Shown: positions 19,002-27,799 of the stretch, one piece after another | Layout: each line of letters opens with the position of its first letter | Position numbering within the stretch: position 1 is the first letter of the stretch | From: CALZFJ01 sp964459845 | GTDB taxonomy: Bacteria > Bacteroidota > Bacteroidia > Bacteroidales > Muribaculaceae | Length of the DNA stretch: 64,000 nucleotides | Assembly (NCBI GenBank): GCA_964459845.1 | Contig: CAYWOC010000008.1 | Span: 1 to 64,000 of the forward strand | Reading direction: 5' to 3' | Notes under the pieces: generated by a model | Told to the model about the DNA's origin: nothing | Databases searched by the model: none | The model's input: only the letters and a program-made list of their open reading frames with translations | Program-made: the position numbers and the translations under genes

Positions 19002-20405
19002 ATGTGGAAATTTTTAGCACCTCCAGCAGCAAAGCCTGAGCAGACAGGACCAGGCACCGACGCTCGTTATAACGCATTGCGTTGGCAAGTGTTCTCAGGA
19101 GCATTTATTGGATATGCTGCTTTTTACATTGTCCGTAAAAACTTATCAATGGCGATACCATCAATCACAGCATTGACTGGCGGAGCCATAACAAAAGGCG
19201 ACCTCGGCACAGTACTTGCAATGAATGCCGTAGCCTATGCATTCGCAAAATTCTTTATGGCTACCGTTTCCGACCGAAGCGACGCTCGCAAGTTCTTGCC
19301 TATCGGTCTTATCCTTTCTGCACTATCTATGCTGTTCATGATTGTGCCTATCGCCGGTCTTGACATAGCAAATAACCCCGACAACAAGACTTGGGCAATC
19401 GTGCTTATGGGCGTGCTCAACTTCTTGGTGGGATGGTTCAACGGTATGGGTTGGCCTCCGTGCGGCCGTGTAATGACTCACTGGTTCTCTCAGACTGAGC
19501 GCGGCACATGGATGAGCTTCTGGAACTGTGCTCACAACGTGGGCGGTGGTCTTGTCGGCCCTATGGCTACATATGGCGCACTCTGGTTCGGCAACTGGTT
19601 CTATGGCACTCACGAGGAGCTTTACTTCCTTGCCGGAACATTCATCTTCCCTGCCGCAGTAGCACTTCTCGTAGCTCTTATAGCATACTGTCTGCTTCGT
19701 GACACTCCACAATCTTGCGGACTTCCTTCAGTTGAAAAATGGCGCAACGACTATCCTAAGAACTACAGCGAAAAGAGCGAAGAGGTTCTTTCTACAAAAG
19801 AAATTCTTTTCAAGTATGTACTCAACAACAAGATGCTTTGGTTCGTGGCTATCGCAAACGCATTCGTATATATGGTTCGCTACGGAGCTCTCGACTGGGC
19901 ACCTGCAATCTTGACCGACAAGGGCATCGACTTGAAGTCGGCTGGATGGGCATACTTCGCATTTGAATATGCGGCTATCCCCGGCACCATCATCTGCGGA
20001 TGGATAAGCGACAAGATTTTCAAGGGTATGCGCGCACTGCCTACCATCATATTCATGGCTCTCGTTGCCATCTTCATTGTCATCTACTGGCAATCGGGCA
20101 ACAACATCACTCTCAACCTCATCGGCCTTGTGGGTATCGGTTTCTTCATCTACGGTCCGGTAATGTTGATTGGCGTTCAGGCTCTTGACCTTGCTCCAAA
20201 GAATGCGGCTGGAACCGCTGCCGGCTTGACTGGCTTCTTCGGCTACTTCTTCGGCACAGCAATCCTTGCAAACTCATTGCTCGGCTATGTCGCTGAAATC
20301 AGCATGGATGCCACATTCGTATTGCTTCTTGCAGCATGTGCATTGTCAATCGTATTTATGGCATTCACCTACTCCGAGGAGAAACACCTTGTGAACAAGA
20401 AATAA
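19002..20405 (+). CDS. glpT: Glycerol-3-phosphate transporter (GlpT-like MFS antiporter)
   Basis: 467 residues, twelve transmembrane segments, organophosphate:phosphate antiporter family. Motifs include FIGYAAFYIVRKNLSMAIP near residues 32-50, GWFNGMGWPPCGRVMTHWF in the first half and FFIYGPVMLIGVQALDLAPK in the second, typical of GlpT/UhpT. It starts 32 bp after glpC, so it is probably co-transcribed with glpABC and supplies their substrate. A hairpin terminator lies behind it. Confidence 0.9.
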   Translation: MWKFLAPPAAKPEQTGPGTDARYNALRWQVFSGAFIGYAAFYIVRKNLSMAIPSITALTGGAITKGDLGTVLAMNAVAYAFAKFFMATVSDRSDARKFLPIGLILSALSMLFMIVPIAGLDIANNPDNKTWAIVLMGVLNFLVGWFNGMGWPPCGRVMTHWFSQTERGTWMSFWNCAHNVGGGLVGPMATYGALWFGNWFYGTHEELYFLAGTFIFPAAVALLVALIAYCLLRDTPQSCGLPSVEKWRNDYPKNYSEKSEEVLSTKEILFKYVLNNKMLWFVAIANAFVYMVRYGALDWAPAILTDKGIDLKSAGWAYFAFEYAAIPGTIICGWISDKIFKGMRALPTIIFMALVAIFIVIYWQSGNNITLNLIGLVGIGFFIYGPVMLIGVQALDLAPKNAAGTAAGLTGFFGYFFGTAILANSLLGYVAEISMDATFVLLLAACALSIVFMAFTYSEEKHLVNKK

Positions 20406-20445
20406 AAAACGCTGAAAACAAATAGATAATTTCACGAATACTTCT

Positions 20446-20503
20446 AAAGAGCCTGTACTCTATCTTCATTATGAAAACTTTGACCTTCGGGACAGGCTCT
20501 TTT
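20446..20503 (+). terminator. Terminator or attenuator between the two GlpT-like genes
   Basis: AAAGAGCCTGT (20446-20456) pairs with ACAGGCTCTTT (20492-20502) across a 35-nt loop and is followed by a T run. It may trim transcript levels of the downstream genes. Confidence 0.65.
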
Positions 20504-20548
20504 TCCTCTCAATACACAATACGATATATCTAATAAAAAACTAATTAT

Positions 20549-22033
20549 ATGGAAAAGAAAGACGTATATGGTTCTTTGAAGCCTGAAGTTAGGAAAAAAT
20601 TCATGTCGTGGCAGATGCGCACCATCCTTGTCACCATGGTGGGCTATGCTCTTTTCTACTTCGTGCGCAAGAACTTCTCATTGGCTATGCCAGGACTGAC
20701 TGCCGAGTATGGAATCTCCAACAAGAGCTTCGGCTGGATTATTTTTGCAGGTTCGCTGGTATATGGTTTCTCTCGTTTTATCAATGGTTATGTAGTTGAC
20801 AGAATCAAAGGCCGCATTGTGATGGCAGTAGGTCTGCTGCTGTGCGCACTCGCAAACTTTGCATTCGGATTCGGGGCAAACCTCAGTACACTTATCACAG
20901 GACAGGAGAATGGTCCTGACATGGTGAGCTTCCTGATTATGATTATGGGTATCACCATCATTCTCAACCAATATTTCCAAGGTATGGGTTATCCTCCATG
21001 CGCACGCATCCTGCCTCACTGGATTCACCCTTCAGAGCTTGCCACCAAGATGTCTATCTGGAACTGCTCTCACTCTATCGGCGCATCGCTCGCAGTAGTG
21101 CTTTGCGGATACTTGATGGGTACTTTCGGAACCAACATGAGCGCCAATCCTGAAGTTGTGGCTCGCATTATGGAGAATATGGGCATAGAAGGCGCACCTA
21201 CAGAGCAAGTACTCATCTATGCAGCACACATCGGCGCATGGAAATGGTGCTTCTATATCCCAGCCATACTCGCCGTTGTAGGTGCAGTGTTCATCTTCCT
21301 CGGTCTTCGCGACGAGCCTAAGGAAGTGGGTCTTCCCGACCTTCCCGACACTGGTCTTGGCGCGCTCAATGAGACCAAGAGCAAATCAGCCAAGAAGAAA
21401 TTCGAGCTTGAGATGGTATGGAAAAACCGTTGGGTATGGACATTCTGCGTTGCCAACCTATTTGTATATGTAGTTCGTATGGGTGTCCTCGACTGGGGTC
21501 CAAAATTCCTCACTGAGAGCCGCGGCTTGAACATCAAGGACGCAGCTTGGACTGTGGCAGCATTTGAGATTGCCGGAATCGTCGGCACACTCGTTGCCGG
21601 ATGGCTAACAGACAAATTGTTCAAAGGCAAAGGCCACCGCATGTGCGTGGTATGTATGCTCGGCGCAGCAATCTTCATGACAATCTTCCGCTTCCTACCT
21701 GATACTGCAAGCCTCGGACTGACAGCAGCAGTGCTCGTGGGCGCAGGATTCTTCATCTACGGTCCACAAGCCCTCATCGGTATTGAACTTGGAAACCAAG
21801 CCACCAAAGAGGCATCTGCCCGCGCCAACGGTATCGCCGGAATCCTCGGCTACCTCGGTTCAGGTCTATCGGGACTTCTTGTAGGTTATGTAGCCGACAT
21901 TTACGGATGGACACGCGTATTCGAAACCATCATCGTAGTAGCCGTTATCGGTATGTTCGTTCTCATCTCAATGTGGCAAGCTCCACGCGACGGATATGAG
22001 AGAGCAAGCAAAATAAAATACGACGAAGATTAA
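20549..22033 (+). CDS. Second GlpT/UhpT-like organophosphate:phosphate antiporter
   Basis: 494 residues, MFS with twelve predicted membrane spans and the same motifs as its neighbour (YALFYFVRKNFSLAMPG, QGMGYPPCARILPHWIHP, FFIYGPQALIGIELGN). The proteins are clearly paralogous but far from identical, so the substrate may differ (another glycerophospho- or sugar phosphate) or the two may work at different affinity. UhpC-like sensing seems less likely as no sensor kinase is nearby. It has no obvious own -7 box in the 45 bp after the terminator. Confidence 0.87.
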   Translation: MEKKDVYGSLKPEVRKKFMSWQMRTILVTMVGYALFYFVRKNFSLAMPGLTAEYGISNKSFGWIIFAGSLVYGFSRFINGYVVDRIKGRIVMAVGLLLCALANFAFGFGANLSTLITGQENGPDMVSFLIMIMGITIILNQYFQGMGYPPCARILPHWIHPSELATKMSIWNCSHSIGASLAVVLCGYLMGTFGTNMSANPEVVARIMENMGIEGAPTEQVLIYAAHIGAWKWCFYIPAILAVVGAVFIFLGLRDEPKEVGLPDLPDTGLGALNETKSKSAKKKFELEMVWKNRWVWTFCVANLFVYVVRMGVLDWGPKFLTESRGLNIKDAAWTVAAFEIAGIVGTLVAGWLTDKLFKGKGHRMCVVCMLGAAIFMTIFRFLPDTASLGLTAAVLVGAGFFIYGPQALIGIELGNQATKEASARANGIAGILGYLGSGLSGLLVGYVADIYGWTRVFETIIVVAVIGMFVLISMWQAPRDGYERASKIKYDED

Positions 22034-22072
22034 AAAATTGTACAAAATTTTCGAAAATTAAAAAATCTTTTA

Positions 22073-22080
22073 TATCTTTA
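22073..22080 (+). promoter_or_regulatory. -7-like box TATCTTTA before the HAD phosphatase
   Basis: One mismatch to TAnnTTTG, 7 bp before the ATG at 22088; a weak internal promoter candidate. Confidence 0.35.
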
Positions 22081-22087
22081 CATCGAA

Positions 22088-22960
22088 ATGGAAAATTTTG
22101 ACAAGTATATATCTCCAATGTCAGAGGAAGAGCTGATGGCTGCTTGCCGAAAAATCAAGCATGTAGCTCTGGATATGGACGGTACAATATATATGGGTTC
22201 TACCCTGTTCCCGTTCACCAAGAAGTTCCTCGCCACTCTCACAGAGAATGGCATAGGATACTCTTTCCTCACAAACAACCCGACGAAGAGTCTTGCCGAC
22301 TATGTGAAGAAGCTTAAAAACATCGGGATTGAGGCTACAGAGGAGGAAGTTTATACAACCGCAGTAGCTACAATCGACTATATAAAAACTACCTATCCCG
22401 AAGCTAAGCGCCTGTTCATACTCGGAACTCCAAGTATGGTTGCCGAATTTGAGCGCGCAGGTTTCATATCAGTACCAGATGACCCGGCAGAACGCCCCGA
22501 CGTGCTTGTCGTGGCATTCGACATGACACTTGAATATTCTCGTCTGTGCCGTGCGGCATGGTGGGCAAAGCAAGGAATCCCCTACATTGCCACCAACCCC
22601 GACAAGGTGTGTCCTACCGACCAAGAGGTAGTGCTTGTGGATTGCGGCTCTATGTGCAAGTGCATCGAGTATGCAACCGACCGCCAGCCCGACATCGTGA
22701 TAGGCAAGCCAAATCCCGACATGCTCAGCGGCATCAAGCACAAGTATCACCTTGAAGCCGATGAGATAGCAATGTGCGGCGACCGCATCTACACCGACGT
22801 GAAAATGGCACAGAATGCCGGCGCACTCGGAGTATTGGTTCTCTCGGGCGAGACTACACTTGAGACCTCTCTCAACTCCAATCCACAACCACCGATTACA
22901 GCACTCAACATCGAAGAGTTCGGTCGTCTGCTGCTGAAATCGAAAGGGCTGGAATACTAA
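22088..22960 (+). CDS. HAD-superfamily phosphatase, NagD-like (class IIA)
   Basis: 290 residues. HAD motif I DMDGT at 29... (catalytic Asp29 and Asp31), motif II FLTNNPTKS, the IIA cap region, then GKPNPDML and motif IV CGDRIYTDV. The family dephosphorylates small phosphometabolites such as p-nitrophenyl phosphate, UMP, 2-phosphoglycolate or glycerol-phosphate. Its place inside the glycerol-3-phosphate locus suggests it removes excess glycerol-3-phosphate or a by-product; this is inference. Cytoplasmic; no signal peptide. Confidence 0.85.
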   Translation: MENFDKYISPMSEEELMAACRKIKHVALDMDGTIYMGSTLFPFTKKFLATLTENGIGYSFLTNNPTKSLADYVKKLKNIGIEATEEEVYTTAVATIDYIKTTYPEAKRLFILGTPSMVAEFERAGFISVPDDPAERPDVLVVAFDMTLEYSRLCRAAWWAKQGIPYIATNPDKVCPTDQEVVLVDCGSMCKCIEYATDRQPDIVIGKPNPDMLSGIKHKYHLEADEIAMCGDRIYTDVKMAQNAGALGVLVLSGETTLETSLNSNPQPPITALNIEEFGRLLLKSKGLEY

Positions 22961-23019
22961 AAGACAATATTATTAAACATTAATAATTAATTAAAGTAGA
23001 ACTTTAAAATTTTTTAATC

Positions 23020-24201
23020 ATGAAGCGATTATTTACAGCAAGCGTGCTTTCATTAGCACTCGCAACTCCTTCGCTATTTGCAGGAGAGGTTGCAGAACCA
23101 GCAGCAGAACCAACAGCTGAGCCATTGGCAGAAGCAGTAGCTGCTCCACAACAATCAGGATGGAAAGATGTTCTTTCTAAACTTCCTAAAATCTCTGGTT
23201 ATCTACAAACTGGTTGGAACTACACAAGCGACGGTTACGGAACAACTAAGGAAAAATCTTCTTTCCAAGCTAAGCGTCTTCGTCTTATCATGGACGGCAA
23301 CGTAGGTGCTAAGGTTTCTTTCCGTTTGCAAATCGAAGCTTTCAACGGTATCGCAGGTTCAACCAACGGTAACGGACAAAAGAACATCCAAGTGATGGAC
23401 GCATTCGCAACAGCTAAAATCACTCCAGCATTCCAAATCCGCGCTGGTCAATTCTACACTCCAATGGGTTATGAGAACTACGACATCTCTCCAGCTACTT
23501 TGGAAACTGTTGACTTCTCTAACATCTGCTACCGCATGGCATGCCGCAACGCTATCTCTTACAACTTCGTTGATTACGGTCGTGACCTCGGTGTTATGAT
23601 TCTTGGTGATGTTTTCCCAACAACTGAAGGCTACAGCCACTTGCACTATGACTTGGCTATCACAAACGGCGGACTTCCTTGCAAGGACGACAACAACAAC
23701 TCTAAGGACATCTATGCTGCTTTGAACTTCAAGCCTATCAAGAACTTGAGCATCAAGGGATCATTCAACTGGGGCGAATATGCTGGTACAGTAGGTGAAA
23801 AGACTTACAAGTATCAGCCAATGACTCGTTTCATCGTAGGTGCATGGTACAACGATCCAACTGGTATCGATCTACGTGCTGAATTTGGTATGCAAAACTC
23901 TAAGGACAACGGCGTTAGCATCGTTAAAGAAACTGGTGCATACGTTTTGGCTGGATACCACGCTGGCAAGTTCCTTCCAGTAGTACGTTGGGACATGTAC
24001 AAGGATGATGTAAACAAAGTATCTGCTAACAACTACAACCGTGTTCTCGTTGGCTGCACATACCAAGCATTGAGCAACCTTAAGGTTCAACTCAACTACG
24101 GTTACACATTCTACAACGACGAAGCTAAGAAAGTAAGCGAAGCTGCTGGTGGAAAATCAGGTCAAAGCCAAATCCAACTTATGGGCTTGTTCAAATTCTA
24201 A
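23020..24201 (+). CDS. Outer-membrane porin of the phosphate-selective (OprP/OprO) type
   Basis: 393 residues. Signal peptide cleaved near LFAGEVA, followed by an Ala/Glu/Pro-rich linker (AEPAAEPTAEPLAEA) and a beta-barrel rich in alternating aromatic strands that ends in LFKF, a barrel-assembly terminal Phe. Phosphate- or anion-selective porins of this class fit uptake of glycerol-3-phosphate and phosphodiesters. Codons are strongly biased (GGT, GCT, AAC, TTC, ATC), implying very high expression. It lies 60 bp after the HAD gene and 45 bp before the propeller-like gene. Confidence 0.82.
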   Translation: MKRLFTASVLSLALATPSLFAGEVAEPAAEPTAEPLAEAVAAPQQSGWKDVLSKLPKISGYLQTGWNYTSDGYGTTKEKSSFQAKRLRLIMDGNVGAKVSFRLQIEAFNGIAGSTNGNGQKNIQVMDAFATAKITPAFQIRAGQFYTPMGYENYDISPATLETVDFSNICYRMACRNAISYNFVDYGRDLGVMILGDVFPTTEGYSHLHYDLAITNGGLPCKDDNNNSKDIYAALNFKPIKNLSIKGSFNWGEYAGTVGEKTYKYQPMTRFIVGAWYNDPTGIDLRAEFGMQNSKDNGVSIVKETGAYVLAGYHAGKFLPVVRWDMYKDDVNKVSANNYNRVLVGCTYQALSNLKVQLNYGYTFYNDEAKKVSEAAGGKSGQSQIQLMGLFKF

Positions 24202-24246
24202 TGAAACCCTATTTAACTTTATAAATTAACATTAAAATCAAAAACA

Positions 24247-25263
24247 ATGAAAAAGTTTTTATTATTACTTGCTGCTGCTTGTATGACTACAGCTGCAACT
24301 TATGCACAGCACCTCGGTACTGAATATCGCCTTAAGAAAGTCGTAGAAGTTCCTGGTCGTCAAGGTATCGCTGCCGACAATGACTACTACTACGTTTCTG
24401 ACACTCGTGGTCTTTACAAATATGACAAGAACTGGAAACTTGTGAAGAAACGCGTTCAGACTAAGGATGCTAAGGGCAACTTCATCGACCCATTGTTCAA
24501 CAATCCAGATCCTGCAAAGGGCGGTGCTAACCACTTCGGTGACATCGACGTTTACAACGGCAGAATCTACACTGGTAACGAATATTTCAACCTTGGCCGC
24601 GGTCAAAACATCTCTGTTGATATTTACGATGCTAACACTCTTCAATACATCGAAAGTATTCCTTGGAGACCAGAATCAGGTCAAGTAGAGGTATCTGGTG
24701 TTGCTGTTGATCGTGAACGCAACCTTGTATGGCTTTCTGACTGGGTTGATAGCCGTTATGTATATGCTTACAGCCTTGAGACTAAGCAATACTACACAAA
24801 AGTACAATGTCGTCCTGAGCCATATTGGTGCCAAGGTATCTTCATTGTAGATGGTACTATGCTTCTTGCTGCTGATGACGGTGAATCTACTTACCACATC
24901 GCAGACAACGTTTACAAGATGGACATCACAGGTGCACCTTACACAGGTCTTGTTCAAGGTACTGAGCCTGTAAAGGACACTCCTTGGTCAGTTAAGACCG
25001 ACAAGAATGGTAAGGTCGTTACTCGCACAGGCGAAATCGCTGGTGGTGCAATGGGTGGTAAAGTTGAGCTTCTTCGCGAAATGACCGACTTCCGTCGTGC
25101 TGGCGAAATCGAAGGTCTTTGCATCGACCCAACTAACGACGATCTTCTTGTTTTGAACAACCGCGGTACTCAAATCATTCTTGGTATGAGCCAAGGTCCG
25201 TTCAAGAACGAAGGTTACACTAAGGAAATCCACGAAGTTTATGTTTACGAGAAAATTAAATAA
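24247..25263 (+). CDS. Secreted beta-propeller-like protein, family not recognised
   Basis: 338 residues. Signal peptide MKKFLLLLAAACMTTAATYA ends at an AQ site; the mature protein is mostly strands. Recurrent blade-like motifs GIAADNDYYYVSDTRGLYKYD, HFGDIDVYNGRIYTGNEYF, VSGVAVDRERNLVWLSDW, CQGIFIVDGTMLLAADDGE and IEGLCIDPTNDDLLVLNNRG suggest a five- or six-bladed propeller of the SMP-30/esterase or lactonase-like kind, with conserved Asp at strand ends that could bind a metal. Codon bias is as high as in the porins. Operon position suggests a role in breaking or binding glycerophosphodiesters; no function is claimed. Confidence 0.6.
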   Translation: MKKFLLLLAAACMTTAATYAQHLGTEYRLKKVVEVPGRQGIAADNDYYYVSDTRGLYKYDKNWKLVKKRVQTKDAKGNFIDPLFNNPDPAKGGANHFGDIDVYNGRIYTGNEYFNLGRGQNISVDIYDANTLQYIESIPWRPESGQVEVSGVAVDRERNLVWLSDWVDSRYVYAYSLETKQYYTKVQCRPEPYWCQGIFIVDGTMLLAADDGESTYHIADNVYKMDITGAPYTGLVQGTEPVKDTPWSVKTDKNGKVVTRTGEIAGGAMGGKVELLREMTDFRRAGEIEGLCIDPTNDDLLVLNNRGTQIILGMSQGPFKNEGYTKEIHEVYVYEKIK

Positions 25264-25317
25264 TAATTTTCAAGTAAAAAATTGAATTCGAAGACTTGTA
25301 AACTATAAGTGAACATG

Positions 25318-25380
25318 AAATGTCGCCAAGCGGCGCGCGGACACAATAGCCCACACCTGAGTGGCGGCATTTCTTTTTCT
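25318..25380 (+). terminator. Terminator after the propeller-like gene
   Basis: AAATGTCGCC (25318-25327) pairs, with one G-T, with GGCGGCATTT (25363-25372), followed by CTTTTTCTCTTTT. Confidence 0.7.
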
Positions 25381-25450
25381 CTTTTCTCAACGGAAATCAG
25401 TATTTTCACTCTATATTGAACAACAGTTTTTTAATTCTATAATAGAGACT

Positions 25451-25533
25451 TAATAATTGGTAAGACAAATTGACGATATCTGTGGCAGTGATGCCGCAGA
25501 TATTTATAAAACTTGCCAAAATTATTGGGGGGG
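25451..25533 (+). ncRNA. Candidate structured RNA element upstream of glpQ
   Basis: The inner hairpin ATATCTGTGGCA / TGCCGCAGATAT (25476-25487 with 25492-25503, loop GTGA) is nested in an outer stem AATAATT-GGTAAG / CTTGCC-AAAATTATT (25452-25464 with 25512-25526). A run of seven G follows directly. No known riboswitch class is recognised. Confidence 0.4.
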
Positions 25534-26040
25534 TAAAACTAACATTATGCTGTAAATAATCAAAATAAAGTGTATCCGTCCAATGTTAATTACAGTCACA
25601 TTTTTTATTGGAATTAACGCTCTCACCTCAATTATAGAAAGAAATACAAGATTTGCCACAAAACTGATTACAAGTAATGACAATATCCACTTTAACACTT
25701 AAAATACTACAAACAAAAAACAAGGGGTATATATAATAACTAAAATCAAAAGAAATCACTACTCAAAACTTCTCGAATCCATTACGCATCGCAGGTAGAT
25801 TGATTTTGCGTGTAAATCACATAATCACAATCTGATTTCACTATTTTTAATTGAACATGAGAATATCTGCACGTCGGCTATCGCCAAGATAACTGACAGG
25901 GGTTTCATCCCTCAATTTGAATGTGAAAGTCAAGAAGCCAGCATCAGAAAAAGGGTAATGTTGATAAGGACCATAGAGTAGCCAACTAAATAACACAACA
26001 TTTCTAAATAATTTCATTTACTAACAATTAACAAAAACTT

Positions 26041-27735
26041 ATGAACAGACAATTCGTAAAAATTGGTATGCTCGGGTTTGCCGCTGCTGCGGTCATGACT
26101 TCTTGCTCTGACGACCAGCAGTTTGTGGACTATAACTCACAAGCCAAGAAAATCGATGTTCAGGTTCTTAACCCTGAACTTGCCAAGGTACGCGACTATG
26201 TGCCTTTGTATGCAGTAATCGCTCACCGTGGTAGTACTTATTGGACTCCAGAGGAGACCGAAGCATCTTGGCGCTGGGCGCGCGATATGGGTGCCGACTA
26301 TTTGGAATCCGACCTTCAAGCTACAAAAGATGGAGTTGTGCTTTCACTTCACGATGATAACTTGAAGCGCACCACAAACATCCAATCTACATTCAGCGAC
26401 CAAGTTCCTGCAATACGTAAAGCTTTCTACCGCTCTCTTACTTACGAGGATGGAACTCCATGTAACTTCTCCGAGGAGGATATCAACACACAATACAACA
26501 ACGACCTCGGCAACTACTACAGCTACTATCCACGCAACTACTACTATGCTGAGCTTCTTATGCTCGACGCTGGTTCTTGGTTCAACGAAGACAACCTTGA
26601 GCTTGCACGCGAAAGCTTCGCTTCAACCAACAACCCACTTCAAGAGACTCTTGACGCTTGGCGCGTGAACCCTAACGCACAAGTGACTTACAGCAACGGT
26701 CTTTACATCAGCGCACTTGCCGACCAAATCGCTTATGCTGAGGGTAAAAAACTTAACCGCGACGCACAAGGCCGCCGCATTCTTCCTTACCATGTAAAGA
26801 ACTCGCTGAAAGGTAAGAGTCTTGTTGAAATCTGCTCTCAAGCTCCTTCTACCACTGTAGATGGCACTACTTGGACAGCACAATCCCGCTATATGGACTT
26901 CCTTGTCTATGACTTCAGCAACGCCTACGTTGCCGATCCTCAAGACAGCGGCAACCGTCCTGGTATCTACATCGAGTTCAAGGAAAGCTGGGCTCAACCA
27001 AAAGACATGGAAGCTCGCGTTTATCAAGAGCTTGACAAGTGGGGATGGAACATCATCACCAAGCCTGAGACTACCAACGAATTCTACAAGAACGGTAAAG
27101 TAAACGTTGGTAACACCAATGGTAAGGTTATTCTCCAAACATTCACATTCGACGCTGTAGAACGCGCTTACTCTATCTACAAAGGACGCATCCCTATGTG
27201 CTACCTTCTTTGGACAAGCGACCCTGCTTACGCTACCGACCTCGCTTACGACACTCCAACCGGTGTTGCCGACTTCATCAAGTATATGCAAGACCGCGGT
27301 TGTCACATCATCGGCCCGGCTATCTCTGGCGCGCCAAACAACTATCCTGAGATGAACTGCCCATGGCAGGCATATATGGTTCGCCGCGCAGGCATGATCA
27401 ACCACCCATATTCATTCGACTCTCAAGCTCAAATCACCAAGTACATGGGTTACTGGAACTATGGCTGGGAGACAGAATTCGACGACCTCATGAAGATTAC
27501 CATCCCTAAGACCGCCTACAGCACATTCCCTGGCGAAGATGCTACATGGCCTATCTATATGGACGGATGCTTCACCAACCACAGCGAGATGAACTTGCAA
27601 TATATGCTTGACAATGGTATGCGCTGCAACGCCAAGTTGCCTAACCCATTCCATCCTGGACAAGTATTCGACAACAGCCAAGCTCCATCAACTGTGCCTG
27701 ACGCTTCTGAACTTCTCATGAAACTTGGTTACTAA
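26041..27735 (+). CDS. glpQ: Lipoprotein glycerophosphodiester phosphodiesterase
   Basis: 564 residues. Lipobox VMTSC with Cys22, followed by SDDQ, an acidic run resembling the Bacteroidota surface-export signal, so it is probably displayed on the outer membrane. GDPD motifs: AHRGSTYWTPEET at ~61-73 (His62, Arg63, Glu72), LESDLQ (Glu89, Asp91) and HDD at ~104. It hydrolyses glycerophosphodiesters (from phospholipids or teichoic acids) to glycerol-3-phosphate plus alcohol. It is larger than the usual 330-360 residues, with an insertion between the first motifs and the C-terminal half. Codon use is strongly biased; a porin gene follows by 64 bp. Confidence 0.9.
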   Translation: MNRQFVKIGMLGFAAAAVMTSCSDDQQFVDYNSQAKKIDVQVLNPELAKVRDYVPLYAVIAHRGSTYWTPEETEASWRWARDMGADYLESDLQATKDGVVLSLHDDNLKRTTNIQSTFSDQVPAIRKAFYRSLTYEDGTPCNFSEEDINTQYNNDLGNYYSYYPRNYYYAELLMLDAGSWFNEDNLELARESFASTNNPLQETLDAWRVNPNAQVTYSNGLYISALADQIAYAEGKKLNRDAQGRRILPYHVKNSLKGKSLVEICSQAPSTTVDGTTWTAQSRYMDFLVYDFSNAYVADPQDSGNRPGIYIEFKESWAQPKDMEARVYQELDKWGWNIITKPETTNEFYKNGKVNVGNTNGKVILQTFTFDAVERAYSIYKGRIPMCYLLWTSDPAYATDLAYDTPTGVADFIKYMQDRGCHIIGPAISGAPNNYPEMNCPWQAYMVRRAGMINHPYSFDSQAQITKYMGYWNYGWETEFDDLMKITIPKTAYSTFPGEDATWPIYMDGCFTNHSEMNLQYMLDNGMRCNAKLPNPFHPGQVFDNSQAPSTVPDASELLMKLGY

Positions 27736-27799
27736 TGGCACAAGAATGAAAGTCACCTTTCAGAATTAAACAAACAAATTAATTTTAAAAGTATTCAAA

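Larger units (their letters stand above)
25264..26040. other. Long intergenic region (777 bp) before glpQ with structured elements
   Basis: AT-rich. It holds a terminator (25318-25380), a composite stem-loop ending near a G7 run (25451-25533), and the leader of the glpQ transcript. An 11-codon frame (start 25857, MRISARRLSPR) and a small GGGG/CCCT hairpin occur before glpQ, but neither has further support. No longer gene is evident. Confidence 0.6.

Noticed and set aside
25857..25892. Eleven-codon leader-peptide candidate before glpQ
   Set aside because: No ribosome-binding site and no attenuator hairpin is coupled to it; it is too short to support alone.
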